A stretch of 42,316 nucleotides of DNA from Spirochaetota bacterium (GCA_017302015.1 JAFLEE010000042.1:1-42316); one strand, 5' to 3'; shown: positions 23,415 to 32,604, counted from the first letter of the stretch. Made by a program: numbers and translations. Notes: a model not told the origin generated them from the sequence alone.

Positions 23415-26400
23415 ATGAAGACGTTCGCGCTAACACTCGCCCTGTTTTCCCTGTTCCTCGCCGCGCTTCTTCCCGCCGCGCCCTTGGCTTGGTGGTCCTT
23501 CGAAGAGGGGGCCGGCCTCCCCGTGAAGAACCAGGTAGGCGGGGGGCTCGATGGAAAACTCGTGGGCGCGGTGGCCTTTGTCCCGGGCCGCTCGGGGCGC
23601 GCGGTGCGCCTTTCCGGGAAGGAATGGATCGAGGTGCCCAGCGCCGCGCCGCTTAACCCGAAGGGGGCGTTCTCGGTCAGCCTTTGGATGAAGACTTCCG
23701 AGGCTGGAAGCGCCCAGGCGCCCTACTCGGGCGTGTTCGGCAAGTACGCCTACGCCGATGGGGCCAACCCCAAGGGCTCCGGCTTCGATTGCATTCTCCA
23801 TAAAGACGGCATGCTGCGCTTCTCGGCGCGGGGGGCCTCGGCCATCGATACGGGCCTGACCCAGAAAAAGGTCGCCGATGGCGATTGGCACCACGTCACC
23901 CTTTCGGTGACGACGTCGCGGATCGTGCTCTTCGTCGACGGAAAAAAATCCGCCGAAGCGACGGGCACGTGGACGCCCTCCGCCAACGAGCGGCCCTTCA
24001 CCCTCGGCTACCGCGACGGCGGGATGCCCGGCTTCATCGGCCTCCTCGACGAGGTCAAGTTCTGGGACCGGGCCCTGGGAGAAACCGAACTCGCCGCCGA
24101 AATGGCGCTTCCTGCGAGCGCGGCGGTCCCCGCGGCCGTACCCGCCGCGGTGGAGGAGGCCTCGGGCCCCTCCAGCAATGTGGTGAAGAACCCCGGCTTC
24201 GAGGAGGAGGGCGATTGGAACTTCAATAACTGGGCCAAGAACGACGCCAGCGGCGAGCGGGTCACCGACAACCCCCGCTCGGGGAAATACGCCTACCGCC
24301 TCGAGATGCGCAAGGTCTTCGGCGCGGTGAACCTCCAATTCGCCCAAGACATGGCGGTGCGCCCCGGGCAGGCCTTCGAACTGCGGTTCTGGATGCGGGG
24401 CAAGGCCAATAGCAAGCCGGTGAACGTGCAATTCCGGAAGGGCGGCGCCCCCTACACGACCTACTGGTCCCAGGACGTGCCCATCATGGAGCGCTGGACG
24501 GAGTACGTCTACACCGCCGTGCTCTCGGACAAGACCGATCCCGCCGATACCCGCTTCTTCTTCAACCTCAACGAAGAGGGCGGCCTCGTGTGGATCGATG
24601 ACGTGAGCGTGCGCGAGCTCCCCCCGAAGGAGGGGGGCGTCCCCCTCGTGGGGAACCAATTGGCCAACGGGTCCTTCGAGGTCGGACGCGACCATTGGGT
24701 CGCCCGCTTCCGCGAGAACGGAAACGGCCCGAATGCCGGGGAAATCGCCAATGAGCGGAATATCCAGGGGGGCCTCTTCACGCCCGAGGTGGCCGACGCG
24801 CCCCATGGCAAGCGTGCGCTTCGTTTCGAGGTCTTTCCCCAATGCACCGTCTTCCTGAGCAGCTATTTTTTCCCCCTGCGTTACGGCGCACCCGCGACGG
24901 TTTCCCTCATGATCAAGCCCCCGGCGGTGGGAAAGACCCTCGAGGTGCGCGTCGGCTACGGCAAGAACAGCGTCCAGAACGCGGTGGTGAAGCGCTTCAA
25001 GGCGGAGAAGGAGGGGTGGCAGCCCTTCGCGTTCGCCTTCACTCCCCCCGTCTCCTCTTCCCGCACCTATTACCTCGAGTGCACGACCTGGGACGCGGGG
25101 GAATGGATGCTCGATGCGGTGGAGGTGCGCGAGGGCGAGGCGCCCGCGGCCGACGGGGGCCCCCGCGGGGTGAACGTCGGTTGGGAGTGCGTGGATGACA
25201 AGCACCCCGGGAACCTCTTCGACAAGGGCGAGGCCGCGCGCTTTCGCGTTCTCGCCGAGGCGCGGGGCGCCTCCCTCCCGCTCTTCGGGCGCGTCGTGGA
25301 TGTCAACGACCGGGTCGTCGCCCGGCTTGAGGCCCCCATCGCGCTCCAGGGCGGCCTCGGGCAAACCCTGGTGACCGTTCCTACGGATCGGTTCGGGGGA
25401 TTCAAACTCGAACTCTACGCCGACGCGGGATATGCGGGCTTCCCGGCCACCGAGATCCTCTACAACGTCGTCCCGAAATTGAAGGATCCCAAGCAGGTCC
25501 CCGATTCTTTCTTCGGGAGCCATTTCAACACGACCCCCTATAACCTGGAGATCGCCAAGCGCGCGGGGTTCCGCTGGCTGCGCCTGCACCCGCCGCTGCC
25601 CACCAAATGGTGGAGCATCGAGAAGGAGCAGGGAAAGAAAGAGTACTTCACCGCGGGGGTGGAGCGCGCCTACGCCATGGGCTTCAAACTCCTGGGCAAT
25701 TTCGACCAGGTGCCTCATTTCTACGCCGATGCCGACCCCAAGAAGCCCGTGGACTCCTATAACCGCTGGTGGAACAGCTACCCCCCCAAAGATTGGGAGG
25801 AGTGGCGCAAGTACATGGTGGGCACCTACGGGGCCTTCGGGAAATGGGTGAAGGCCTGGGAAATCTGGAACGAACCCGACGGGGGCTTCCTTTCGGTGCC
25901 TCCCGGCAAGACCAAGGAAAGCGCCTACCTCGAAATCGTGCAGAACACGGCGCGCATCGTGCGGGAGGAGAAGATGGACCTCACCCTCATCGGCTGCGCG
26001 GTATCGAGCCTCACGCGGCCGCTCTACAGCAACGTGCTGCTCTCCGGGGGCGCCGAGCTCCTCGATGCGGCCTCCTTCCACTTCTATTTTGAAGACCAGT
26101 CCCCCGAGGAGGCCCCCGGCCGGACCGGGGTCGATTGGGTGAAATGGACGCGCACCCTCAAGGGCCGCGACGGGAAACCCCTCGAAGCCTGGCACACCGA
26201 GGGCGGCCCCTGGCTCGCCGACGGCGCCTCGTGGATGAAGGGCGCCCGGGTGCCCACCTCCAGCACGCTCACCATGGCCGACCTCAGCGGGGCCCTCGTG
26301 CGCACCGTGGCCGCGCTCAAGGCCGTGGGGTGCCGCCGGCATTTCCAATACCAGGCCCTCTCCCATCCCGCCGGCAACCGCGTCTTCGGCGATGAGACCT

Positions 26401-26714
26401 CCTCGTTCTTCGACCGCAACGGCATCCCGTTCCCGAGCCTCGCCGCCCACGCCACCGCCGTCTCCTTCCTCGAGGAACTCGACGGAGCGGGCCTCGACCA
26501 GATCCCCGCGGGGGAGGCCAAGTTGACGGTGGCCCATTTCGCACGGTCCGGGAAAAAGGTGGATGTCGCGTGGAGCCGCATCCCCGTGAAACTCGCCGCC
26601 GCCGGCGCCCTCAATTGGAAGAATGCAGAGGCCTTCGACATGATGGGGAACCCGGTGGCCCTCACGGGCGAGACGGTTCTGAACCAGGCGCCGCTGTATT
26701 TGGTGAGGAAATAG
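23415..26714 (+). CDS. Secreted LamG-CBM-CBM-clan GH-A glycoside hydrolase
   Basis: A 1099-aa secreted enzyme. A signal peptide (1 to about 22) precedes a LamG domain (about 25-235; LAWWSFEEGAGLPVKNQVGG, then HHVTLSVTTSRIVLFVDGKK). Two CBM4/9-like sandwiches follow: about 252-405, starting SSNVVKNPGFEEEGDW, and about 412-582, starting GNQLANGSFEVGRDHW. An Ig-like segment lies at about 583-695. The (beta/alpha)8 domain runs from DSFFGSHFNTTPYNLE to about 1000. Glu820 in WEIWNEPDGG is the likely acid/base and Glu929 in AWHTEGGPW the likely nucleophile. The C-terminus has AFDMMGNPV, shared with the other two GH-A enzymes. Expression is probably controlled by the LacI-type protein through the operator at 23358-23371. 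Pattern closest to GH39; substrate unknown. Confidence 0.8.
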   Translation: MKTFALTLALFSLFLAALLPAAPLAWWSFEEGAGLPVKNQVGGGLDGKLVGAVAFVPGRSGRAVRLSGKEWIEVPSAAPLNPKGAFSVSLWMKTSEAGSAQAPYSGVFGKYAYADGANPKGSGFDCILHKDGMLRFSARGASAIDTGLTQKKVADGDWHHVTLSVTTSRIVLFVDGKKSAEATGTWTPSANERPFTLGYRDGGMPGFIGLLDEVKFWDRALGETELAAEMALPASAAVPAAVPAAVEEASGPSSNVVKNPGFEEEGDWNFNNWAKNDASGERVTDNPRSGKYAYRLEMRKVFGAVNLQFAQDMAVRPGQAFELRFWMRGKANSKPVNVQFRKGGAPYTTYWSQDVPIMERWTEYVYTAVLSDKTDPADTRFFFNLNEEGGLVWIDDVSVRELPPKEGGVPLVGNQLANGSFEVGRDHWVARFRENGNGPNAGEIANERNIQGGLFTPEVADAPHGKRALRFEVFPQCTVFLSSYFFPLRYGAPATVSLMIKPPAVGKTLEVRVGYGKNSVQNAVVKRFKAEKEGWQPFAFAFTPPVSSSRTYYLECTTWDAGEWMLDAVEVREGEAPAADGGPRGVNVGWECVDDKHPGNLFDKGEAARFRVLAEARGASLPLFGRVVDVNDRVVARLEAPIALQGGLGQTLVTVPTDRFGGFKLELYADAGYAGFPATEILYNVVPKLKDPKQVPDSFFGSHFNTTPYNLEIAKRAGFRWLRLHPPLPTKWWSIEKEQGKKEYFTAGVERAYAMGFKLLGNFDQVPHFYADADPKKPVDSYNRWWNSYPPKDWEEWRKYMVGTYGAFGKWVKAWEIWNEPDGGFLSVPPGKTKESAYLEIVQNTARIVREEKMDLTLIGCAVSSLTRPLYSNVLLSGGAELLDAASFHFYFEDQSPEEAPGRTGVDWVKWTRTLKGRDGKPLEAWHTEGGPWLADGASWMKGARVPTSSTLTMADLSGALVRTVAALKAVGCRRHFQYQALSHPAGNRVFGDETSSFFDRNGIPFPSLAAHATAVSFLEELDGAGLDQIPAGEAKLTVAHFARSGKKVDVAWSRIPVKLAAAGALNWKNAEAFDMMGNPVALTGETVLNQAPLYLVRK

Positions 26715-26721
26715 CGGGGGA

Positions 26722-26769
26722 GGCGGGCCGGGGCGCGCGGGGGTCGTTCGGTCGCCGCGCAGGCCCGCC
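26722..26769 (+). terminator. GC-rich hairpin after the GH-A gene
   Basis: GGCGGGCC (26722-26729) pairs with GGCCCGCC (26762-26769), and inner GCGCG (26733-26737) with CGCGC (26756-26760), just after the stop at 26714. An AT patch (GATATTTAAAAATC) follows, without a proper U-tract. It may attenuate rather than end transcription into the esterase gene. Confidence 0.4.
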
Positions 26770-26847
26770 CGCGCGATATTTAAAAATCGGCGGGTACGGT
26801 ATCATCTGGCTCCCGGGCGCCGAAGGCCTCGGAGCCGGAGCCGCCCC

Positions 26848-28929
26848 TTGAAACGAATCCTCCCCGCGATCCTCTTCTTCGTCCTCGACTGCGCCACCGC
26901 CGAGGCCTTCACCCTCCACCCGATCTTCGCCGACAAAATGGTGCTCCAGCGCGACCGCGCCATCCGCATCTACGGCCAGGGCGACGAGGGCGAGACGGTG
27001 ACCGTGGAGTTCGCCGGACAGACCGCCACCGCGGTGGTCGCCTCCGGAAGGTGGAAGGTCACCCTCAAGGCCATGAAGGCCGGCGGCCCCCACTCCCTCA
27101 AGGTACGTTCGGCCAAGGGCGAGGTCGTCGTGAAGGACGTCCTCATGGGCGATGTGTGGCTCGTCACCGGCCAGTCCAACATGCAGACGAGCGTCAAGTA
27201 CTACCTGACCAAAGAGGGGGCGATCTACGCCAAGCTGCTCGCCGATGCGCTCACCTATTCCAACGCCTCCATCCGCCTGTACAAACAAGCGACCATCGTC
27301 TCGGAGGACCGCCGGGCCCTCCCCGGCCTCGATCGCGGCTGGGGGTCGAACTGGAGGGAAGTGAGCCCCGGGAACGTGGGCGATTTCTCGGCCACCGCCT
27401 ATTATTTCGGGAAGGAGGTGCAGGAGGCCGTGAAGATCCCCATCGGCCTCGTGCACGCCACGGTGGGGGGCACGCCGGTGGAAGCTTGGGTGCCGAAAGA
27501 GGTCCTGGCCACAAACGCCGCGTTCGCCGACGTGCTCGCCGGCTACCGGCTCGCCCTCGACGCCTTCCCGAAGGCGAACTCCAATTTCCTCGCCGCCCTC
27601 GACGATTGGAACGCGAAGCGCAAGGCTGGGGCGAGCAATCTGCCCGCCGCGCCCCGGGCCCCCATGGGCCCCGCCAACCAGCGGCGCCCCAACGGGCTCT
27701 TCAACGGCATGATCGCCCCCTTGGTCGATTTCGAGGTGAAGGGCGCCATCTGGTACCAGGGCGAGGACAACGCCCGAAATTATTCCAATGCGGTGCTCTA
27801 TCGCGGCCTCTTCAAGGCCATGATCCTCAATTGGCGCTTCGAGTTCAAAAACCCCGACATGCCCTTCCTCTTCTGCCAATTGGCCGGCTTCGGGAAGCAG
27901 TCCCCGAACGTTGAAGACAAGACCTGGTCGTACCTGCGCGAAGCCCAGGCCGCGGCCCTCGATCTACCCCATACCGGCATGGCCAACCTCATCGATGCCG
28001 GCCTCGAGGATGATATCCACCCCCCCTTCAAGCACGAGTCGGGCGAGCGCCTCGCCGCCCTCGCCAAGGCGAAAGTCTACGGGTTGGGAAACGTACCCTG
28101 CGGCCCCGTCTTCTCGGGCGTCGCGTTCAATGGGTCCAAGGCGGTCCTGCGCTTCGACCAAGTGGGCTCGGGCCTCGTCGCGAAGGAGGTCCAATTGGGC
28201 CTCAAATATAAGCTCGAGGCCGGGGACCTCCGGGGTTTTGCCGTGGCGTCCACCGATGAGGCCTTCGTTTGGGCCAAAGCCGAGATCCAGGCTAACCAGG
28301 TGCAAGTCACCCACCCCGAAGGCAAGCCCATCACGGCCGTGCGCTACGCCTGGGCCAATTTCCACCTGGCGAACCTCTATAATAAAGAAGGCTTCCCCGC
28401 CGCGCCGTTCCGCACCGACGATTGGTCGCCCGAGCGCGTGCCCCTCGAGGTGCGCAAGGCGACCGTCGGCATGGTGAACGTGGCATTGCGCTGCCCATGG
28501 TCGAGCAGCAATGCCAACCCGCTCACCGCGACGCGGGGCATCTACGGCGACCTCACCGATGGCGTCTGGAATTCTGATGGGGGTAATGGCTGCTTCTCCA
28601 CCGACTCCGGCTCCCAATTCCCCAAAGAGGTGGTCATCCGCCTGGGGAAGCCGAGCCGGCTCAAGACGCTCGTCGCCTTCGGCAGCGCGGTGGGCGGCAC
28701 CCGCAACGTCGAACTCGCCCTCTCGGTGGACGGGAAAACATTCGAGGCCGTCGGCAAGAAGACCTTCGACAATTATTCCGACGCCATCTGGGTCCTTCCC
28801 CTGGACAAGCCCCGCGAGGCGGCCTTCATCCGCATCACGTTTTTGGATGTCTACGAGATCGGCTTCATGAAGCAGAAAAGCGGCCACGTCTTCCTGCGGG
28901 AACTCATGGCCTTCGGGGATGGGCGCTGA
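26848..28929 (+). CDS. Sialate O-acetylesterase-like SGNH esterase with discoidin-like C-terminus
   Basis: A 693-aa secreted esterase. It begins with a TTG start (26848) and GGAG ribosome binding site, then MKRILPAILFFVLDCATAEA as signal peptide; no ATG is available nearby. The N-terminal beta domain (about 22-100) opens with LHPIFADKMVLQRD, typical of SASA/DUF303 proteins. The catalytic nucleophile is Ser110 in TGQSNMQ, and Asp389/His391 in DDIHPP complete the SGNH machinery. AIWYQGEDNA is another family block. The C-terminus (about 550-693) is an F5/8-type C-like sandwich. Such enzymes remove acetyl esters from sialic acids or plant polysaccharides; here a role in deacetylating a decorated glycan fits better. 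It follows the GH-A gene after 133 bases with a hairpin in between. Confidence 0.82.
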   Translation: MKRILPAILFFVLDCATAEAFTLHPIFADKMVLQRDRAIRIYGQGDEGETVTVEFAGQTATAVVASGRWKVTLKAMKAGGPHSLKVRSAKGEVVVKDVLMGDVWLVTGQSNMQTSVKYYLTKEGAIYAKLLADALTYSNASIRLYKQATIVSEDRRALPGLDRGWGSNWREVSPGNVGDFSATAYYFGKEVQEAVKIPIGLVHATVGGTPVEAWVPKEVLATNAAFADVLAGYRLALDAFPKANSNFLAALDDWNAKRKAGASNLPAAPRAPMGPANQRRPNGLFNGMIAPLVDFEVKGAIWYQGEDNARNYSNAVLYRGLFKAMILNWRFEFKNPDMPFLFCQLAGFGKQSPNVEDKTWSYLREAQAAALDLPHTGMANLIDAGLEDDIHPPFKHESGERLAALAKAKVYGLGNVPCGPVFSGVAFNGSKAVLRFDQVGSGLVAKEVQLGLKYKLEAGDLRGFAVASTDEAFVWAKAEIQANQVQVTHPEGKPITAVRYAWANFHLANLYNKEGFPAAPFRTDDWSPERVPLEVRKATVGMVNVALRCPWSSSNANPLTATRGIYGDLTDGVWNSDGGNGCFSTDSGSQFPKEVVIRLGKPSRLKTLVAFGSAVGGTRNVELALSVDGKTFEAVGKKTFDNYSDAIWVLPLDKPREAAFIRITFLDVYEIGFMKQKSGHVFLRELMAFGDGR

Positions 28930-28971
28930 TTGGGCCCTCAGGTAGAATCGCGCATATCGCTATAAGTCATT

Positions 28972-28989
28972 CAGGCTCCCAGGAGCCTG
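28972..28989. terminator. Short perfect hairpin after the esterase gene
   Basis: CAGGCTCC-CA-GGAGCCTG is a perfect inverted repeat with eight-base arms and only two bases between them, 43 bases after the esterase stop. There is no U-tract on either side, so it may be a protein-binding site rather than a terminator. Confidence 0.35.
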
Positions 28990-29095
28990 TCATGCTTGGC
29001 GCGGAGTGCCCAGCTTTATCGTCGGGGAGTCCGATTTTGGTGCCTTTGGAAATTGGATTTTTAGGGTTGAAATCCGACTAATATAAACCATAATG

Positions 29096-29133
29096 CACAA
29101 AAGTCTTGACTTTTGTGTCATACGGATTAAAAT
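29096..29133 (+). promoter_or_regulatory. Promoter and palindromic operator of the DUF4143 ATPase gene
   Basis: TTGACT (29106-29111) and TAAAAT (29128-29133) are spaced by 16 bases. A perfect inverted repeat with ten-base arms (CACAAAAGTC at 29096-29105 and GACTTTTGTG at 29108-29117, two bases between) overlaps the -35 box. The start codon begins only seven bases after the -10 box, so the message is predicted to be leaderless. The region is clearly more AT-rich than its surroundings. Confidence 0.7.
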
Positions 29134-29139
29134 AGTCGC

Positions 29140-30288
29140 ATGATTCGCCTCCGAAATGCGGCCATTCTCAGGGATACCGCACGCAAAATGGTCTTTCTCA
29201 CGGGGCCAAGGCAGGTGGGGAAAACCTGGCTTGCAAAAGAATTACTGGCGCAAACCTCCAAAGGCACCTATCTGAACTACGACCGTCTGGAAGACCGGCG
29301 GATCATCCAGAAAGAAGCCTGGCTGCCTTCCAGTGAATTGATTGTCTTCGATGAACTCCACAAGATGCCCAAATGGAAGGCCTTTCTCAAGGGGGTCTTC
29401 GACACGAAGCCCGCGCAGACGCGCATCCTCGTCACCGGCAGCGCGCGCCTAGACACGTTCCGCCAGGGGGGCGATTCGCTGGCGGGGCGCTTCTTTGGAC
29501 ATCACCTCATGCCGTTTACGTTCGCCGAATTGGCCCGCCTTCGGGCGATGGGGGCGGAGGTCCCCTTTCCCCCCGAAAGAGAGACGGATCTCCTCGCGGG
29601 GCGCGGCGGCTTTCCCGAACCGCTCCTGGCTCCCGATGAGCGCGAGGCGCGTCGATGGCGGCAGGCGTACGTGGATGGGCTCATCCGCGAAGACATCCTC
29701 GATTTCGAGCGCATCCTCGATCTGCGGGCCATCCGGCTCGTGCTGGATCTCCTGCGGAAACGGGTCGGTTCGACGGTATCCTACCGGTCGCTCTCCGAAG
29801 ATGTCGCCGTCGCGCCCGCCACCGTCAAAAAATACGTCACCATCCTCGAGGCGCTCCACATCGTCTTCCGGGTCAGCCCCTGGTCGCGGCATATCGCCCG
29901 GTCGCTCCTGAAAGAGCCCAAACTCTATTTCTACGATACCGGCCTGGTGGACGGGGATACGGGCGCGGTGCACGAGAATCTCGCCGCGGTCTCGCTCCAA
30001 GCCCATACCCTGGCGCGGCGCGACCTCGAGGGCATCGATGCCGAACTCCATTTCCTGCGCACCAAAGACGGCCTCGAATGCGATTTCTGCCTCGTGGAAG
30101 GCGGGGAGGTGCGCGAAATTCTCGAGGTCAAGTACCAGGATGACACGCCTTCGAAGCCGCTGAAGAAATTCCAAGCCATGACCGGGGCCCCCGCCCGGCA
30201 ATTGGTCTGGGAGCTGCGGCGCGAGCGAACGGAGGGGCCGATCCGGGTGGAAAGCGCCTTGAATTATTGCCGGGCTTTGGAGGCGTAG
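29140..30288 (+). CDS. AAA-type ATPase with DUF4143 C-terminal domain
   Basis: A 382-aa cytoplasmic protein of the AAA_14/DUF4143 family. Walker A GPRQVGKT at 22-29, Walker B LIVFDELHK with Asp71/Glu72, and sensor-like ILVTGSARLD. The middle carries a winged helix (about 215-250; TVSYRSLSEDVAVAPATVKK). The C-terminus has the PD-(D/E)xK-like signature Asp315...Glu329-x-Lys331 (ECDFCLVEGGEVREILEVKY). The biological role of these widespread proteins is not established. There is no ribosome binding site before the ATG, consistent with the leaderless promoter just upstream. It is a single-gene unit unrelated to the glycan genes around it, and the AT-rich promoter suggests independent acquisition. 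Confidence 0.85.
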   Translation: MIRLRNAAILRDTARKMVFLTGPRQVGKTWLAKELLAQTSKGTYLNYDRLEDRRIIQKEAWLPSSELIVFDELHKMPKWKAFLKGVFDTKPAQTRILVTGSARLDTFRQGGDSLAGRFFGHHLMPFTFAELARLRAMGAEVPFPPERETDLLAGRGGFPEPLLAPDEREARRWRQAYVDGLIREDILDFERILDLRAIRLVLDLLRKRVGSTVSYRSLSEDVAVAPATVKKYVTILEALHIVFRVSPWSRHIARSLLKEPKLYFYDTGLVDGDTGAVHENLAAVSLQAHTLARRDLEGIDAELHFLRTKDGLECDFCLVEGGEVREILEVKYQDDTPSKPLKKFQAMTGAPARQLVWELRRERTEGPIRVESALNYCRALEA

Positions 30289-30372
30289 AAGGCGCGGCGG
30301 TCGGATCGGGTGTCCTTAAAAAAACCATGCGTTTGGGGGGGAATCCTTCCGCGGCCATCGTGGTCCATGAAA

Positions 30373-30423
30373 ACGCCCCGAGAAGAAGGCGCGCTTTGCG
30401 TGTCGGCCTTCCCCCCGGGGCGT
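30373..30423 (-). terminator. Intrinsic terminator between convergent genes
   Basis: ACGCCCCG (30373-30380) pairs with CGGGGCGT (30416-30423), with further pairing of AAGG and CCTT inside. Read on the minus strand the stem is followed by TTTTC, so it should terminate the Gfo/Idh/MocA fusion gene that ends at 30475. It could also serve the ATPase gene from the other side. Confidence 0.6.
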
Positions 30424-30474
30424 TGATCCAATGGACTTGAAGCGCGACGCCGGCTTAAGCCACCCGGTCGCGTC

Positions 30475-32484
30475 TCATTCCCCCAAATTAAGCCACTTGC
30501 ATTCCTCGGGCGTGAGCATGAGCCCCAAACCCCGGAACGAATCCGCCGTTTCGGCGGGCACGCGGGGCCCGATGAGCGGGAAGGTGGGGAAGGGCTGGCT
30601 GAGCACGTAGGCCAGCGCGATGGTCACGCCGGAGACGCCCTTCTTTTTCGCCAGTTCCAGCGCCCGCGCCTGCCGCTGGAAATTATCGTCGCTGTACCAG
30701 CAGTGGGAGAGGCTCTTGTCGGCGAGGAGGTCGGGGCGCGCCCGTTCCGGCACGAAGAAGCCCCGCGCCTGGCTCGACCAGGGCATGAGGGCCACCTGGT
30801 TCTTCGTCAGCCAGGCCCGCGAGGCGGGGTCGGAGAACGAGAGCGAGCCGCCCCAGACGGGGTTCACCATGCGCGCCAGGCTCAGGTTATTGCTCACCGC
30901 CGAGAAGGTGTTCAGGCCCTTCTTCTTCGCGTAGTCGTTGGCCGCCTGGAGCCGCTCGATGGTCCAGTTCGAGGCGCCGAAGACGCGCATGCGCCCGGCC
31001 TTCTGGTGCTCGTTCATCACGTCGATGAACTCGCCCACGGGGATGTCGGTATTGTCGCGGTGCATCATGTAGATATCGACGTAATCGGTCTGCAGGCGCT
31101 GGAGGCTCTCGAGATGCTGCTTCGTGAGGCTCGCGGGGTCGCAGAAGGGGGTGTGGGCCCCCTTGTCGAGGATCACCACCTGCTCGCGCAGGTTTCTAAG
31201 GCGGATCCAGGTGCCCAGGTTCGTCTCGTGCTTGCCGCCGCCGTAGATGTAGGCGCTGTCGAAGGCGTTCCCGCCACGCTCGAAATAATCGTCGAACATC
31301 ACGCAGGCCTGGCTGAGGGTGTTCTGGTTATCGACGCCCATGACGAGGCGCGCGACCGGCTTCTCCAGGCCGGGGACCTTCCCGTAGATCATGGGGGCGT
31401 CTTTGCGCCTCACGAGCGGGCGCTTGTGGAGCGGCAGGGACCAGCCCGCTTCCTTCTCCGCGTCGTACTCCAAGCCGATCTGCTCCCGCCAGGCGTCCTG
31501 GAGGCGGATATTACCGAGGGTGTCGGCGTGGGACATGGCGGGGAATTTCGCCTGGCCGGCGGCGAGGTTCTCGGCCACGGTGTCGGCTTCGATGCCGTAG
31601 AGCCATTCGGGGGTCTCGACGAGGATTTCCTGGACGTCCTTCTCGCTGTTCTTCTTGAGGAGGATCTTCGAGACGCCCCCCTCGCGGGAGACGACCCACG
31701 GCGTGGGCACCACGAGGTTCCCCGCGCTGCCGTAGATGCGCACCACGTTGTCCTGCATCACCGAGACGCCGGTGGAGAGTTCGGCGGTGATGCCCTTCTC
31801 GAACTTGGCCACGGCGCACGACCACTCGTCGCATCGGCTCTCGCCGATCATGCCGACCGCCTTGAACTCGACGGGCTCGGCGAACTCGCGGCCCAGGGCG
31901 ACCCCGGCGACGAGGCGCGCCATCGTGGTGGGGTAGCCGCCCACGTCCAGGATGCCCCCGCCCCCGAGGGCGTTATTGAAGAGGCGCTTCTCGGGGTTGA
32001 ACCCCCCGTGGAAGCTGAAGGCGGCCTGGATATGCCGCACCTCGCCGATGGCCCCGGACCGGATGAGATCGACAAGTTTGGCCGTCTGCGGGTGGCAGCG
32101 GTACATATAGGCCTCCATGAAGAAGACCTTGTGCCTCTGGGCGCATTCGATGACCGCGGCCACCATGGCGGCGTTGAGGGAGGCGGGCTTTTCACACAGC
32201 ACGTGCTTGCCCGCCTCGGCGGCGCGCATGGAGAGTTCGGCGTGGAAGGGGTGGGGCGTGGCGATATAGACGGCGTCGACCTCCCGGTCGGCGAGCAGCG
32301 CCTCGTAACTCGGGTGGCGCCTGGGCACCCCGAACTCGGCCCCGAATTTCTCCGCGCCGTCGGCGCTGCGGCTTCCGACCGCGGCGAGGACGCCGGTTCG
32401 GCTATGGGCGACGCCCCGGGCGAAGGCCTTGGCGATGCCTCCGGTGCCGAGGATGCCCCAGCGCAATTTCTTGGTGGAATCCAT
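30475..32484 (-). CDS. Gfo/Idh/MocA oxidoreductase fused to an aldo/keto reductase
   Basis: A 669-aa two-enzyme fusion. Residues 1 to about 345 are a Gfo/Idh/MocA NAD(P)-dependent dehydrogenase: Rossmann motif WGILGTGGIAKAFARG at the start and Glu98-Lys99-Pro in HVLCEKPAS. The sandwich domain contains GGGGILDVGGYPTTMARLV. Residues about 365-669 are an aldo/keto reductase barrel with an intact tetrad: Asp409 and Tyr414 (AFDSAYIYGGG), Lys441 (ILDKGAH) and His475 (YMMHRDN). No signal peptide; cytoplasmic. Both halves are likely active on sugars or polyols, perhaps one oxidising and the other reducing with shared cofactor (inference). The start has TAGGAG as ribosome binding site. It is divergent from the histidine kinase gene. 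Confidence 0.88.
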   Translation of the reverse strand: MDSTKKLRWGILGTGGIAKAFARGVAHSRTGVLAAVGSRSADGAEKFGAEFGVPRRHPSYEALLADREVDAVYIATPHPFHAELSMRAAEAGKHVLCEKPASLNAAMVAAVIECAQRHKVFFMEAYMYRCHPQTAKLVDLIRSGAIGEVRHIQAAFSFHGGFNPEKRLFNNALGGGGILDVGGYPTTMARLVAGVALGREFAEPVEFKAVGMIGESRCDEWSCAVAKFEKGITAELSTGVSVMQDNVVRIYGSAGNLVVPTPWVVSREGGVSKILLKKNSEKDVQEILVETPEWLYGIEADTVAENLAAGQAKFPAMSHADTLGNIRLQDAWREQIGLEYDAEKEAGWSLPLHKRPLVRRKDAPMIYGKVPGLEKPVARLVMGVDNQNTLSQACVMFDDYFERGGNAFDSAYIYGGGKHETNLGTWIRLRNLREQVVILDKGAHTPFCDPASLTKQHLESLQRLQTDYVDIYMMHRDNTDIPVGEFIDVMNEHQKAGRMRVFGASNWTIERLQAANDYAKKKGLNTFSAVSNNLSLARMVNPVWGGSLSFSDPASRAWLTKNQVALMPWSSQARGFFVPERARPDLLADKSLSHCWYSDDNFQRQARALELAKKKGVSGVTIALAYVLSQPFPTFPLIGPRVPAETADSFRGLGLMLTPEECKWLNLGE

Positions 32485-32523
32485 GGAAAACTCCTATGGG
32501 AAGATATTTTGAAAATCAGAAGG

Positions 32524-32535
32524 TCCCATATGGGA
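32524..32535. promoter_or_regulatory. Palindrome between divergent oxidoreductase and kinase genes
   Basis: TCCCATATGGGA is a perfect 12-bp palindrome about 40 bases upstream of the oxidoreductase start codon and 70 upstream of the kinase gene. It may be an operator for the fusion gene. No regulator for it is evident in the window. Confidence 0.4.
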
Positions 32536-32604
32536 TCTATTATGGGCCACCGCCCCCCAAACGTCAAGGGAAACGCGTGCCAAACGGGGATTCAGGCGGA
32601 AAAG

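Noticed and set aside
23430-26537. About 1000-codon minus-strand frame opposite the LacI-controlled glycosidase
   Set aside because: Antisense shadow with no motif. The plus strand has promoter, operator, ribosome binding site, signal peptide and catalytic Glu residues.
29140-30288. ATPase as part of a toxin-antitoxin or defence cassette
   Set aside because: No small partner gene or other defence gene is adjacent; it stands alone between esterase and oxidoreductase genes.
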